Shown here: piece by piece, positions 7,800-17,438 of the stretch
Numbering within the stretch: position 1 is the first letter of the stretch
How the letters are laid out: each line of letters starts with the position of its first letter
Assembly (NCBI RefSeq): GCF_052115445.1
Contig: NZ_JBFRGR010000001.1
Coordinates: 496,001 to 560,000 of the forward strand
Direction: 5' to 3'
Length of the DNA stretch: 64,000 nt
Origin: Paenibacillus_E sp052115445
GTDB taxonomy: Bacteria > Bacillota > Bacilli > Paenibacillales > NBRC-103111
Program-made: the position numbers and the translations under genes
Notes under the pieces: model-generated
Databases searched by the model: none
What the model saw: only the letters and a program-made list of their open reading frames with translations
What the model was told of the DNA's origin: nothing

Positions 7800-8672
7800 C
7801 TATTTATATTTTTGAATAAAAGCTATCGCGCTTGCAATATCTTTCTCTGGCTGAGCGCCAACTTCACGCTCGATTGTCAGGTAGCCCTTGTAGCCAATTT
7901 CTTGCAACGCTTGGAAGTAACGTCCGAAATCTACATGACCTTCGCCTAAGGCCAACTCGCGGTAAGTATCTCCAGATGTCGCCGCCTCAGCGATGTTCTC
8001 GTGTGACATCGGCTTATAACCTAGTGAACCGTATACTTCACGCGGATCAGCTTGACGAAGTCGAATACCGTCCTTCACATGCGTATGAACGATATAATCC
8101 TTCAACGTGTAGACACCTTGAACCGGATCATCACCTGTTACCATCACCATATTCGCTGGATCAAAGTTAACCGAAACACCTTTGGTAGATAGGTTGTCTA
8201 GGAAGCTTTTCAAATGTGCCGAAGGTTCTGGCCCTGTTTCTACTGCGAAATAGGCACCTAAGCTGCTCGCATACACACCCAGCTCTTCACATGCTTGCAG
8301 CATCGTTTGATAAATAGGATCGTTCCGATCCTCGGGTACAACACCGATATGCGTCGTTACCACGTTCGACCCTAGTTCAACAGCAAGATCAAGAATGCGC
8401 TTGGATTTCTCAATTTTCGCGGCATTTACGGTCTGATCTTGGAAGCCATGTCCACCTAGATCGCCGCAAAGGGCTGAGATTTGAAGATCCAATGACGCGA
8501 TGTAGTCGCGTAATTCCTTACGTGCTCCCGGCGTTAAGTTCGTAGGATCCATCTCGCCAGAAACCGCATATATTTGGACGCCATCTGCCCCTAATTCTTT
8601 CGACTTCTTTAATCCGTCCCGTAGGCCAAGTCGCAAACTATCTACCATAATACCGATTGGATTGCTGATCAT
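7800..8672 (-). CDS. Sugar phosphate isomerase/epimerase, AP-endonuclease-2-like TIM barrel
   Basis: This 290-residue protein belongs to the xylose-isomerase-like TIM-barrel superfamily (IolE/Hyi/UlaE relatives), enzymes that bind a divalent metal and isomerise or dehydrate sugars and inositols. Family features are the N-terminal LRLGLRDGLKKSKELGADGVQ-type first strand and helix, the metal ligand region YFAVETGPEP, the SVNFDPANMVMVTGDD strand, the HTHVKDG strand with metal-binding His, and a late TIEREVG glutamate. The ATG at 8672 has an AAGGAG site. It is last of three genes, behind a paralogue and a Gfo/Idh/MocA dehydrogenase; together they probably oxidise and rearrange one sugar or cyclitol. 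The exact substrate is not readable. Confidence 0.85.
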   Translation of the reverse strand: MISNPIGIMVDSLRLGLRDGLKKSKELGADGVQIYAVSGEMDPTNLTPGARKELRDYIASLDLQISALCGDLGGHGFQDQTVNAAKIEKSKRILDLAVELGSNVVTTHIGVVPEDRNDPIYQTMLQACEELGVYASSLGAYFAVETGPEPSAHLKSFLDNLSTKGVSVNFDPANMVMVTGDDPVQGVYTLKDYIVHTHVKDGIRLRQADPREVYGSLGYKPMSHENIAEAATSGDTYRELALGEGHVDFGRYFQALQEIGYKGYLTIEREVGAQPEKDIASAIAFIQKYK

Positions 8673-8744
8673 ATCTTAAACACTCCTTAAAGTTTTTCGC
8701 TAGAAAAACTGGCATCGTAAGCATAAGCTATCGCGAGCTTAGCG

Positions 8745-9605
8745 TTAGTTAATTTCGTCCCAAATTCTTCGGATATTTTGTAATCCGATCAATGTGCCTC
8801 GCTTACACTCTTCCATCCCCTCAAATTCCAGGGATATGTATCCATCGTAGCCTGAGCTTTTGACCACACGTAGAATTTCAGGAATATTCAAATCACCTTG
8901 CGCCACAATCGCTCCGCGCAAATAAGTGCCATACGTTGACTTGAACCAGCCTTCTCCCGGATTCTGATTGGAAGGACGAATGTAGAAATCCTTCACATGG
9001 ACAATAGAAGCATAAGGAAGATTATTCGTCACAGCGGCAACAGAATCCTCGTCCACACATACAAAATTACCAACATCCAAAGTTGTCCGGAAATTCGCAC
9101 GATCAACAGCATGAATCAGGGCTTGAACACGTTCACTATGCTGTACGAAGAAACCGTGATTCTCTACGCTCGTAACAATCCCAAATTGGTTCGCATAATC
9201 AGCAATTTGACGACATGCTTCTGCTAAGCGATCCAAATTGGCGTTGAAATTACGAATGGAGAGATCCTCACTTCGAGCAACATCGTGCCGCATTTTGGTA
9301 ACACCTAATCTGGCAGCAAGATCAACCTCGCCCTTCACACGCTCGATTTCCTGCTGATACTCTTCCTCCGTCTCAGTAAGGAAATTAGCGCCGATGGCAT
9401 AATTGGAAATATCAATACCTCGAGCCTGAGCCCTCTCACGAATCGCATCCGCAAGCGCAAAGTTACCCGGTAAATCATACCCCAATGGGACAATCTCGAC
9501 ATGTTCACCTCCCTGATCCGCAATCCAATCGATGACGTCCATGATGGACATTTCGCCAGACTTTAATGCCTGATACAGGCTATATGTGCTAACACCTAAC
9601 TTCAT
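8745..9605 (-). CDS. Second sugar phosphate isomerase/epimerase of the same operon
   Basis: This 286-residue TIM-barrel protein is of the same superfamily as its downstream neighbour but clearly divergent in sequence. The first strand is KLGVSTYSLYQALKSGEMS. The metal-site strands are TSVENHGFF (Glu), TTLDVGNFVCVDED (Asp), ASIVHVKDFYI (His) and GYISLEFEGMEE (Glu). Its cofactor would be Mn or Co as in relatives. The ATG at 9605 follows an AGGAGGAGC site. It sits 32 bp after the dehydrogenase gene and 72 bp before the next isomerase gene, in one operon. Two non-identical isomerases in one operon suggest sequential steps on one substrate or anomer/epimer pairs; this is inference. Confidence 0.85.
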   Translation of the reverse strand: MKLGVSTYSLYQALKSGEMSIMDVIDWIADQGGEHVEIVPLGYDLPGNFALADAIRERAQARGIDISNYAIGANFLTETEEEYQQEIERVKGEVDLAARLGVTKMRHDVARSEDLSIRNFNANLDRLAEACRQIADYANQFGIVTSVENHGFFVQHSERVQALIHAVDRANFRTTLDVGNFVCVDEDSVAAVTNNLPYASIVHVKDFYIRPSNQNPGEGWFKSTYGTYLRGAIVAQGDLNIPEILRVVKSSGYDGYISLEFEGMEECKRGTLIGLQNIRRIWDEIN

Positions 9606-9637
9606 ATGCGCTCCTCCTATGCTCCGATTCGTTCGGA

Positions 9638-10702
9638 CTATAATCTGATTTCTTGACCCTTCGCTGCAGATTCATAAATGCCGCATAGGATTTTCATTAT
9701 TTCTAGACCATCTTCAACCGGACTAATCGGTGTTTCACCAGTTTGGCAGCAAGATACGAAATGATTGATTTCATTTTGAAAAGCACTGTTGATATCGATC
9801 GATTTGTTATTGATTTGAGGCGTTACATTCGTAATCGTATCCAAAATCTCCGTTACGAACACGATTTCAGGCTCAAGCTCAACGCCGCCTTTGTCGCCAT
9901 ACAATTTGACAGCGATTTCATCCTTCTTAGCATGCAAAGTGAAACTTACATCCACCATGAGGGAAGCCCCATTTTCAAAACGAATCAATACATTCGCCAA
10001 ATCCTCAACCGTGTTGCGTTCCGCATCATAATCCGCTGCTTGATAGAAAGATAGGTTCTTCACATTCTTCCGATTGCCCAGCTTGTTATACGTATGCCCA
10101 CTTACCGCAACTGGTTTCGGCTTGCCCATCAAGTACCAACATACATCAATCACATGTACACCAATATCGATCAGCGGCCCGCCGCCAGAGCGCTCAACGT
10201 CCGAGAACCAACCGCCTGGATTACCTAATCGACGAAGGCAAGAAGCTTTGGCATAATAAATCTCACCTAGTTGACCATTATCTATAAAATGCTTCACAAG
10301 CTGAGCATTCGTATCATATCTTCGCACAAATCCAACTTGAAGAATCTTCCCTGTTTCACGAACCGCATCTTGAATACGTTGCGCTTCTTCTACTGTTTTA
10401 CATAATGGCTTCTCTACCAAAACATGCTTGCCAGCATGAAGAGCAGCAATACTGATCTCGGCATGCGTATTGTTCCAAGTACAAATACTCACTGCGTCAA
10501 TCTCCGGGTTCGCCAAAAGCTCGTTATAATCGGTATAAATGTTAGCAATGTCATATTTCTCCGCTTTCGCGGCAGCTCGTTCACGATTAAGGTCACAGAC
10601 AGCGACAATGACAGCATCCTCGGATTTCGTATAAGAAGCAAAGTGCAAATCTGAAATTGAACCTGCACCGATAACACCAATTCTCAACTTGTTTATGCTC
10701 AT
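9638..10702 (-). CDS. Gfo/Idh/MocA-family NAD(P)-dependent sugar dehydrogenase
   Basis: This 354-residue oxidoreductase has the Rossmann motif RIGVIGAGSISDLHFASY, the family signature HVLVEKPLCKTVEEA (Glu-Lys-Pro, with the active-site lysine), and the substrate-site region GPLIDIGVHVIDVCWYLMG containing the catalytic Asp and His. It has no signal peptide. Relatives oxidise myo-inositol, scyllo-inositol, glucose or similar hydroxyls. It is the first gene of a three-gene operon with two isomerases, which fits oxidation to a keto sugar followed by isomerisation. The ATG at 10702 has a GGGAGG site. The promoter should lie in the 130 bp upstream, which contains one undetermined base at 10813. Confidence 0.88.
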   Translation of the reverse strand: MSINKLRIGVIGAGSISDLHFASYTKSEDAVIVAVCDLNRERAAAKAEKYDIANIYTDYNELLANPEIDAVSICTWNNTHAEISIAALHAGKHVLVEKPLCKTVEEAQRIQDAVRETGKILQVGFVRRYDTNAQLVKHFIDNGQLGEIYYAKASCLRRLGNPGGWFSDVERSGGGPLIDIGVHVIDVCWYLMGKPKPVAVSGHTYNKLGNRKNVKNLSFYQAADYDAERNTVEDLANVLIRFENGASLMVDVSFTLHAKKDEIAVKLYGDKGGVELEPEIVFVTEILDTITNVTPQINNKSIDINSAFQNEINHFVSCCQTGETPISPVEDGLEIMKILCGIYESAAKGQEIRL

Positions 10703-10834
10703 TGCACATTCCAGCCTCCCTTTAAATAACTACTACTTAAAGTTAACATGCTTTGGACATAGCGAGAATACCTAAGATAAGCAGCTCCATGGACTATATG
10801 TTCAAAATGACCNCGAAGATTCATCACTGTTCGC

Positions 10835-11803
10835 TTACGGTATTAGCAAAATTTTGCCTATACTCTGTCTACTCTCAAGTAATCGATGCGCCTCGGCGCC
10901 ATCCTTGAGGGAGAACGACGTCAGCGTATCCATCTTCAGGCTCCCCTCACGCAGTGCTCCAAACAAATCATGAGCCCGCTTAATCCGATTATCCAAGCTG
11001 GTCACGTGATTCCAGAGGTCGCCGCCGGTTAACGTTTTGGAGGTATCCATTAGCATTCTTGGATCCACAGGTGCTGGGTCTCCACCTGCCATACCATAGA
11101 AAACGACGGTTCCCTTGATTCGGACTGCGGCAAAGCTATCCATTAAGGTGGAGCCTACCGAATCATAAGCTACTTGTACACCGTCCTTTTCATTTGACCA
11201 CTGTAACACTTCCTGGACCCAGTCCTTGGAATAGAGGATGACCTCATCTGCTCCAGCGTCTAGAGCGACTTGCTTTTTAGCTTCGGAAGAGGTGAGTCCA
11301 ATCACCCTCGCACCTTTACTTTTGCACAATTGGATCAAAAGTTGACCCACACCGCCTGCTGCGGCATGGATCAGAACTTCATCTCCAGCCTGGACGGGAT
11401 AACTGTCGTTCGCCAAATAATGTGCAGTCATGCCTTGCAAAAGCAGGCCCGCCGCATGTTCAAACGAGATATCCGCGGGTAACGGAATCGCCCGATCAAT
11501 AGGAACGGCAACTAGCTCCGCATTAGCAAAGGGCACATCGGCAAACGCAATCCGGTCCCCAATTTGAATATGCTGGATGTGCTCAGGCACGCTTTCAACG
11601 ATCCCTGAACCTTCATACCCAAGAATATATGGCGGATTCCCAGCCAAATGATAATTCCCTTTGCGACGATAGACGTCCGCGAAATTAAGACCTATCGCTT
11701 TCGTCCTAACCAGAAGTTGTTCGCTATCTACGATCGGGTCAGGAATCTCTTTATATTGGAGAACTTCGGGACCTCCGAATTGTTCGAAAATTAGTGCTTT
11801 CAT
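10835..11803 (-). CDS. qor: Quinone oxidoreductase / medium-chain NADPH reductase
   Basis: This 322-residue zinc-independent medium-chain reductase would reduce quinones or alpha,beta-unsaturated carbonyls with NADPH. The start MKALIFEQFGGPEVLQYKEI is typical of the family. The cofactor motif is IHAAAGGVGQLLIQLCKSKGA, and GLNFADVYRRKGNY marks the catalytic domain. The zinc ligand cysteines of alcohol dehydrogenases are absent, as expected. The ATG at 11803 has a GGGAGG site. It stands alone between the isomerase operon and the GGDEF-EAL gene. Substrate specificity is not readable from sequence. Confidence 0.85.
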   Translation of the reverse strand: MKALIFEQFGGPEVLQYKEIPDPIVDSEQLLVRTKAIGLNFADVYRRKGNYHLAGNPPYILGYEGSGIVESVPEHIQHIQIGDRIAFADVPFANAELVAVPIDRAIPLPADISFEHAAGLLLQGMTAHYLANDSYPVQAGDEVLIHAAAGGVGQLLIQLCKSKGARVIGLTSSEAKKQVALDAGADEVILYSKDWVQEVLQWSNEKDGVQVAYDSVGSTLMDSFAAVRIKGTVVFYGMAGGDPAPVDPRMLMDTSKTLTGGDLWNHVTSLDNRIKRAHDLFGALREGSLKMDTLTSFSLKDGAEAHRLLESRQSIGKILLIP

Positions 11804-11865
11804 AAGTGACCTCCCACGCTTAATTAACCGTTGTTATTTTAACATAACCGATAGCAGAACCAAAA

Positions 11866-11903
11866 AAGTGCCTCCAACCGCTCTACAGCGAATGGAGACA
11901 CTT
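11866..11903 (-). terminator. Terminator of the GGDEF-EAL gene
   Basis: The stem pairs AAGTG-C-CTCCA (11866-11876) with TGGAG-A-CACTT (11893-11903), with one central mismatch. On the minus strand it is followed by a run of six T. It lies 4 bases after the stop codon. Confidence 0.85.
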
Positions 11904-11907
11904 GAAA

Positions 11908-13554
11908 TTAATGAGCTATAAAAGCATGGTGAGAAGGCAATTCCATATATGGCATGGGTTTATTGATGTAATAGCCCTGAATACCCCAGCACTGCATGTC
12001 AGCAAGCATATGGAAATGATCACTCGTTTCAATGCCTTCTGCAACAACTAGTAGATTCAATGCTTTCGCCATGGCAAGAATAGCTGCGATCAATGGTACA
12101 TTGCCATCTGCGATGAAAATACGGTCGATCTTCAGCTTGTCAATCGGCAGCTGCGTCAGCATACTTAGCGATGAATATCCTGTTCCAAAATCATCCAATG
12201 CGACGGTAAAGCCTGCATTCCGCAGCTTACCCAGAATGAGTTGTACTTCTTGCAACGAGTGCAAAGTCGTACTTTCTGTAATTTCAAGTTCCATGGCGGT
12301 TGGGTTTACACCCTCTTCTTGCAAAATTTGCAAGACTTGAGCAACAAAATTCAATTCATTGAGTTGGATGCGTGAGATATTGACAGATATTTTGAACAAA
12401 GGACCATAAATATCCTTCAGCTGATGCCAATCCTTGCAGGCTTGACGAATAACCCAATAGCCGATCGGTACGATAAGTCCTGTTTTCTCCGCAATCGGAA
12501 TAAAGTCTCCTGGCTGTTTGTGCCCGCCATTCTCGCTATGCCATCTGAGGAGCGCTTCCGCACCAATCGCCATTTCTGAGGCTGGATTATAAATAAGCTG
12601 ATAATGCAAATACAGTTCGTTCTTATCCATCGCTTGCGAAAGGGCTAACTCATGGATGAAATTTTCGACATGATCGTATTTAGAAGAGGCTTCGTACAAA
12701 TGATAGCGTTTGCGACCTGTTCCTTTCGCTGTGTACAAAGCAATATCAGCTTGCTTTAGCAGATCTTGAATCGTTTCATCCTGTTTTCGCTCAGCAATCC
12801 CAATACTCACTGTCACTTTCACTGCATGTTCATCGACGCGGAAGGGTTCATGGAAAAGCCCGCTCAACTGCTCTGCCGTCTCTTCAATTCGAGTGTAGGG
12901 TACGGAATCCACGACTACGAATTCATCACCACCTAAGCGAATAAGTGAATAACGGCTATCACCGAATACCTCAATCAGCCGACATGCGACTTCAACAAGT
13001 ACTGAGTCTCCAGCCTGATGGCCGAAAGTATCATTAATATTTTTGAAATTATCCAAATCCATTAAATAAATCGTCGGCGGCTCCAATACATGCTCGAGTA
13101 AATATCTGCGATTGAACAGATTAGAGAGATCATCTTGGTAAGCATAATTGTACAGAATGTTCTCATGCTGTTTGCGCACTGTAATATCTCGAGTCACTGA
13201 AAAAATAAAGCTAGCATTTCCATGCGCATCCAATATAGGCGTTAAAATGCTCTCGCCACTAAAAGTACCATTAGGTAATTTGACGCCATCCTCGTATCGA
13301 ATCGTCTGCCGTTCATCGATTACTCTGGCATATTTTTTATATAAATAATCTGCCATTTGGCTCGAATTCGATTCAAAAAAAGTAGTTCCCATCTGATCCA
13401 TCGTGATTCCACTAAATTTCGTCGCGGCATTGTTAACGTAATAATACGTAATCTCCGCATCCGTCACTTTCATAATGTAAATAGAGTCTTCAATATCATC
13501 CAGCATCATTTGCAGTAAATTCAAATCCAATGTTGTCGTTGCAGGAATTGTCAT
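11908..13554 (-). CDS. PAS-GGDEF-EAL cyclic-di-GMP turnover protein
   Basis: This is a soluble signalling protein of about 548 residues. An N-terminal PAS domain (DDIEDSIYIMKVTDAEITYY) is followed by a diguanylate cyclase domain with intact RLGGDEF. The C-terminal phosphodiesterase domain has AEALLRW, ELEITES, DDFGTGYSSL and VVAEGIET. Both active sites look complete. The position for an RxxD inhibitory site before GGDEF reads VFGD, so feedback inhibition by product is not expected. The ATG at 13554 (MTIPATTTLD) is preferred because it has an AAAGGAG site 8 bases upstream; the longer frame from 13668 lacks one. No membrane segments are seen. Whether it mainly makes or breaks c-di-GMP cannot be told. 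Confidence 0.93.
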   Translation of the reverse strand: MTIPATTTLDLNLLQMMLDDIEDSIYIMKVTDAEITYYYVNNAATKFSGITMDQMGTTFFESNSSQMADYLYKKYARVIDERQTIRYEDGVKLPNGTFSGESILTPILDAHGNASFIFSVTRDITVRKQHENILYNYAYQDDLSNLFNRRYLLEHVLEPPTIYLMDLDNFKNINDTFGHQAGDSVLVEVACRLIEVFGDSRYSLIRLGGDEFVVVDSVPYTRIEETAEQLSGLFHEPFRVDEHAVKVTVSIGIAERKQDETIQDLLKQADIALYTAKGTGRKRYHLYEASSKYDHVENFIHELALSQAMDKNELYLHYQLIYNPASEMAIGAEALLRWHSENGGHKQPGDFIPIAEKTGLIVPIGYWVIRQACKDWHQLKDIYGPLFKISVNISRIQLNELNFVAQVLQILQEEGVNPTAMELEITESTTLHSLQEVQLILGKLRNAGFTVALDDFGTGYSSLSMLTQLPIDKLKIDRIFIADGNVPLIAAILAMAKALNLLVVAEGIETSDHFHMLADMQCWGIQGYYINKPMPYMELPSHHAFIAH

Positions 13555-13842
13555 CCGTAGGACTCCTTTATCCGAATAACCTAAGCTTTTCGACCATGAT
13601 GGGCCTATTGTACTATCTATTCGACATAATTCTTTCGTATCCTTCCTAAGTAGTTCTACATTCACCATTCTAGTTACAAAACGTTATGAATAGTTAACAC
13701 CAAAGCGACATAGAAAGTTACCACCAAAACAATCGTTTTGTGCTAATCATAATCGTTTTACCTCCTTATTCGAACGTGCTGCGAGGCTTACAATTGTCTT
13801 ATGCAAGTATTTATAAGCTAGCAAATACGGGAGGTTACACGC

Positions 13843-14607
13843 ATGATAACAAAAGGGAATCCATTCTCACTTAGTCAATATGTTAATGAAGGCTATAGCG
13901 GGCCTATGCAGGGACTAACGCTTGAAGAATCCGATATGTACTATAATCGTTTCTTTGAGGTCATCGAACAGAATAAATATGAACCCGGTCCTACCAAAAT
14001 GAATCTGTCAGCCTGGCAACAGCGGCATCATTGGGCCTATACGCTAGCTACACATCCAAGTATCGTTAACGCGATGAAACAGATTCTTGGAGATGACTTA
14101 GTGTTGTGGGCCATGCATTTTTGGTACAAAGAACCTAATAATGATACATTCATCCCTTGGCATCAGGACATCAATTATTGGCCGATGGAGCCTGCGATCA
14201 ATGCAACCGCCTGGGTGAGCTTAGGATGGTCGATTCGTGAAAATGGTTGTCTTCGCGTGATTCCTGGCACACACAAGTCGATCGTCGAGCATGTTTCAAC
14301 TGGAACTGATCAAAGTGCGTTCGAGCAAGGATTGCCAGCGGAGTCGATTGATGAATCGTTAGCGATAGACCTTGAGATGTCTCCAGGTCAGATTGCCTTT
14401 TTCAATGAAGCTACCTTCCATGGTTCTGAAAATAACAAATCGAATATACCGCGAGTAGCCTTCTCGGTTCGCTATACGACGCCTGAGGTCAAGTTCAAAA
14501 TCGATGAGTGGGGCGGCGATACCTCGCGTATCCGTACCTTCCTTGTAAACGGTGAGGATCGTTTGAACCGAAACGAAGATATTAAGGGTATCGTACCTCA
14601 GGATTAG
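13843..14607 (+). CDS. Phytanoyl-CoA dioxygenase (PhyH) family oxygenase
   Basis: This 254-residue Fe(II)/2-oxoglutarate-dependent dioxygenase has its iron ligands visible as H107 and D109 in PWHQDINYWPM, and H193 in ATFHGSENN. An arginine in the following strand RVAFSVRY fits the 2-oxoglutarate carboxylate. GENGCLRVIPGTHKS-like sequence precedes, as in the family. It has no signal peptide. The ATG at 13843 follows a GGGAGG site. An AraC-family regulator gene follows in the same direction after 82 bp. Bacterial PhyH members hydroxylate varied small molecules, including ectoine, so the substrate is open; induction by the neighbouring regulator is inference. Confidence 0.9.
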   Translation: MITKGNPFSLSQYVNEGYSGPMQGLTLEESDMYYNRFFEVIEQNKYEPGPTKMNLSAWQQRHHWAYTLATHPSIVNAMKQILGDDLVLWAMHFWYKEPNNDTFIPWHQDINYWPMEPAINATAWVSLGWSIRENGCLRVIPGTHKSIVEHVSTGTDQSAFEQGLPAESIDESLAIDLEMSPGQIAFFNEATFHGSENNKSNIPRVAFSVRYTTPEVKFKIDEWGGDTSRIRTFLVNGEDRLNRNEDIKGIVPQD

Positions 14608-14689
14608 ATAGGAAATCGTTGCCACCTCTGCATCCAGGCATGATAGAATAATAAGAGCAGACGAGATCCGGGGTGCGGAGGGAAAAGCA

Positions 14690-15520
14690 TTGAATTCTTT
14701 TCAGATGATGATTGAGGCGTTGGAGATTCGATTTCTACATATTACTCAGTATCAACTTGATTATCGTTGGCAGGCCAAGGAGCGCAAATTACGGCACTGT
14801 GTGATGTGGTTTGTGCATAAGGGAAGCTTCCAACTTGCGATTGATCAAGCTTCCATGCGGTGCAATGAAGGCCAAATCATCATTTTGCCAGCCCATAGCT
14901 CAATTAGTTTTCATGCCATTTCGGATGAATTATTGCTAACAAGCATTAACTTCGATGCCGAAATCTCCTTAGTTAGCAACCGAAGCTGGGTGCAGCTTCT
15001 GAATCTTCCAAATATTTTTGAAGACAAGGCCAACAAGATTGAGCGGATTGTCCACGAAATGCTTATTCCTGAGAATGAGGTGACAGCTTATGCTCATCTT
15101 CTACAGCAGTCATCCTTGCTTCGAATTTTGTATGAGCTTCTGCGCACAGAAAATATAGCGGTGTCCAACTCCAGTTACTCACACTTGGACAAGCGTATCC
15201 ATACCATCATCCATTTTCTTCACGCGCATCCGCAACAGTTGCCTGAAATAAAGGAGTTAGCTGAGCTTGTTCAGCTGAGTGATTCTCATTTGCGCAAATT
15301 GTTCATCAAACAAACTGGACAGGCTCCGCTCCATTTCGTGCACAGCATCAAAATTGAACAAGCCAAAAAGCTTCTCGCGACTAGCGTGAAGCCCATTTCT
15401 CAAATTTCTTATGAACTTGGCATCGAGAATTCAAACTATTTCTCTCGCATGTTCAAAATCAAAACCAGCTTAACCCCGCTGCAGTATCGGCAGCAATTTA
15501 GTCTGTGGTTGAACGATTAG
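14690..15520 (+). CDS. AraC-family transcriptional regulator
   Basis: This 276-residue protein has an N-terminal cupin-like domain (CVMWFVHKGSFQLAIDQ, then EGQIIILPAHSSISFHA) and a C-terminal double helix-turn-helix. The first HTH is PEIKELAELVQLSDSHLRKL with GQAPLHFVHSIKIEQAKKLL. The second is PISQISYELGIENSNYFSRM with LTPLQYRQQF. The start is TTG at 14690, chosen because a perfect GGAGGG ribosome site lies 7 bases upstream and no ATG is suitably placed. It is downstream of and probably co-transcribed with the PhyH dioxygenase gene, which it may control. The gene ends just before a strong hairpin at 15529. Confidence 0.87.
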   Translation: MNSFQMMIEALEIRFLHITQYQLDYRWQAKERKLRHCVMWFVHKGSFQLAIDQASMRCNEGQIIILPAHSSISFHAISDELLLTSINFDAEISLVSNRSWVQLLNLPNIFEDKANKIERIVHEMLIPENEVTAYAHLLQQSSLLRILYELLRTENIAVSNSSYSHLDKRIHTIIHFLHAHPQQLPEIKELAELVQLSDSHLRKLFIKQTGQAPLHFVHSIKIEQAKKLLATSVKPISQISYELGIENSNYFSRMFKIKTSLTPLQYRQQFSLWLND

Positions 15521-15528
15521 GATGGACT

Positions 15529-15597
15529 AAAACCTACAGCTAATTCGGGCTGTTTTCTGCATATGCAACTGATACCCGATAAATAGCTGTAGGTTTT
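15529..15597. terminator. Long perfect hairpin acting as bidirectional terminator
   Basis: Arms AAAACCTACAGCTA (15529-15542) and TAGCTGTAGGTTTT (15584-15597) form a perfect 14-bp stem, with an inner TCGGG/CCCGA pair (15545-15549, 15575-15579). It lies between convergent genes. The right arm overlaps one copy of the dispersed 21-bp repeat described separately. Confidence 0.75.
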
Positions 15598-15604
15598 CCA
15601 ACTA
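15584..15604 (+). repeat. Copy of a dispersed 21-bp intergenic repeat
   Basis: This copy has arms TAGCTG and CAACTA around a TTTTC-rich centre. It matches copies at 22188-22208 and 27805-27825 at all fixed positions. Confidence 0.75.
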
Positions 15605-15617
15605 GAATGAACTTTAT

Positions 15618-17438
15618 CTACTCCAGCTCCAACGTAACCCGTATACTCACCTGATCTCCCACCTCAGCCGCAGATAGATCAATTAAGTAGACAAGCTCTG
15701 TCCCGCCCTCGTGATTCTGGTGTTCAACGGATTGAATCGAAGCCTTCAACTGTTTCGCATCAAAGCGCATTAGTTGTTGTTGACCTAAACCAAGCTCCAA
15801 TCGAATCTCACCTTCCTGCACGATAACTGGTTTGTGCTGTGTAACGAAACGTTCTGTTACTGAAGCGCCTGACTCACGGAAGTCAAATGAATCCAAGATC
15901 GTCAGCTTGCCTTGCCGTTTATCAAACTCGAAGCTTCGCTCAAAGTTCTCAAGTGTTGGCACTGCGTAGGCATGACTGAGTTCAAGCTTGAACTTGTCAC
16001 TTGCATCCGTACATTCCGCAGCTAGTACCTGTGCACGATGCTGGATGCCCGCTTCCTGGTGTCTGCCGTTGATGATTGGCACACTATGACCCGCCGAACT
16101 GTTACAAAGGATCGCGTACCGCTCCTCACCAAAATATTGTTTGGTATATAGGCCCGCTCCCAAATCTTCAAACCATCTGACCCCATCCACGATCCATATG
16201 AAGTGTCCGATGTCATTGTGATTATGGGGCTCATCGTTATGTCCGCCTTTAGCTGCAAAGCTAACCAGCTTGCTGCCTACCTTCGCCCTGCTCACCATCC
16301 ATTGTGCTTCTGGCAAGAAATCCGTTTGCAGCGGCATTTCTTCACGTTCTCGAAGCAGATCTTCATTCAACCACACCACGTTGCGTACGGCGCTAGCGAA
16401 GCGACCACAATGATCAATCGTTGCTGGCTGGTTGTCCAATGTTGGAATCCGAATCTCGTCAAATTGTTCGCACAAACGGCTGAAGATACCAATTTGAATG
16501 CCATTGTTCCGTGAGCAGTCAGAGAAATTGGCAATATGGTTGCCTTGCAGGAAACAGCTTTGTGGGAATTGAGCCACTCTGCGAGCCTTGGCACTCCATT
16601 GAAGAATGTCCACTTTACCACCTGTACGCTGCTTCAGAAGTTCACTGAAATACACGTAATAGCCGAAACCATAATACCAGTAACCCAAGCCTTCCAAGCA
16701 GGCGCCTTCTTCCGAAAACCCCTCAAGAAAGCAATCCATCGATGCGAGAACTCGTGCAATGACAGGCATCAGTATTTTCGAATCCTGAATGAGGTAAATA
16801 GCCGTCATACCGATATTCCCCGCACAAACAGCCGACCAATTGATATCGCACGTTTCCCACCAATAAGCTCTCTTGAGTGACACATAAGGCTCAAGAACCC
16901 GCTCCATAATTTCACGTTGCACCCTTCTTACCACGAGACCATTTAACTTAGCTTGGAACATATGGCAAGTCTCACTTAGCGCATGGGCCGTTTCTGAAGC
17001 AAATAAATCAATATGCTTATATTCTTCTCCTTCTACAGCAGCATCATGATTCATCAGATGAGCAGGCAGACACCACGTATATTCATCACAAATAGCCCAA
17101 ATTGTATCTTCCAAAGCGGGCAGATAAGGTTCAACGCCATCCTTCAGCGCCGCTACCACCAAAGCCGCTAACCGTCGACGACGATCGAAATAGAGCGCTT
17201 CGAATTCAATTCGTGTTCCTTTGGATCGAAACAAATCCCACTCTCTAAAGGGTAATGCTGCGATTGGCTTGCTCCCGAACTCCTTGGTCAGCGGTGAAAT
17301 CTCCTTATAGACAGAAGTAAGTAAAGGACTCTCCGTATGCCTTATTGGTGTTGTGGCCACTTGCAAAGCTTCGTGAAACAAACTGCCTTGATCGCTTTCA
17401 GCTTCTAGCAAAGCATCTAATAGATATCGACTATTCAT
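15618..17438 (-). CDS. Heparinase II/III-family polysaccharide lyase-like protein
   Basis: This 606-residue protein has an alpha-helical toroid-like N-terminal half and a heparinase II/III C-terminal beta-sheet domain. The latter is marked by FAAKGGHNDEPHNHNDIGHF and then WFEDLGAGLYTKQYFGEERY. The HNHND histidine and nearby tyrosine are the conserved catalytic and metal region of PL12/PL15/PL17/PL21-type lyases. There is no signal peptide (MNSRYLLDALLEAESDQGS), so it should act in the cytoplasm on imported uronate-containing oligosaccharides. The ATG at 17438 has a GGGAGG site. An SGNH esterase gene lies 172 bp upstream in the same orientation, consistent with de-acetylation plus depolymerisation. 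The exact polymer is unknown. Confidence 0.8.
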   Translation of the reverse strand: MNSRYLLDALLEAESDQGSLFHEALQVATTPIRHTESPLLTSVYKEISPLTKEFGSKPIAALPFREWDLFRSKGTRIEFEALYFDRRRRLAALVVAALKDGVEPYLPALEDTIWAICDEYTWCLPAHLMNHDAAVEGEEYKHIDLFASETAHALSETCHMFQAKLNGLVVRRVQREIMERVLEPYVSLKRAYWWETCDINWSAVCAGNIGMTAIYLIQDSKILMPVIARVLASMDCFLEGFSEEGACLEGLGYWYYGFGYYVYFSELLKQRTGGKVDILQWSAKARRVAQFPQSCFLQGNHIANFSDCSRNNGIQIGIFSRLCEQFDEIRIPTLDNQPATIDHCGRFASAVRNVVWLNEDLLREREEMPLQTDFLPEAQWMVSRAKVGSKLVSFAAKGGHNDEPHNHNDIGHFIWIVDGVRWFEDLGAGLYTKQYFGEERYAILCNSSAGHSVPIINGRHQEAGIQHRAQVLAAECTDASDKFKLELSHAYAVPTLENFERSFEFDKRQGKLTILDSFDFRESGASVTERFVTQHKPVIVQEGEIRLELGLGQQQLMRFDAKQLKASIQSVEHQNHEGGTELVYLIDLSAAEVGDQVSIRVTLELE

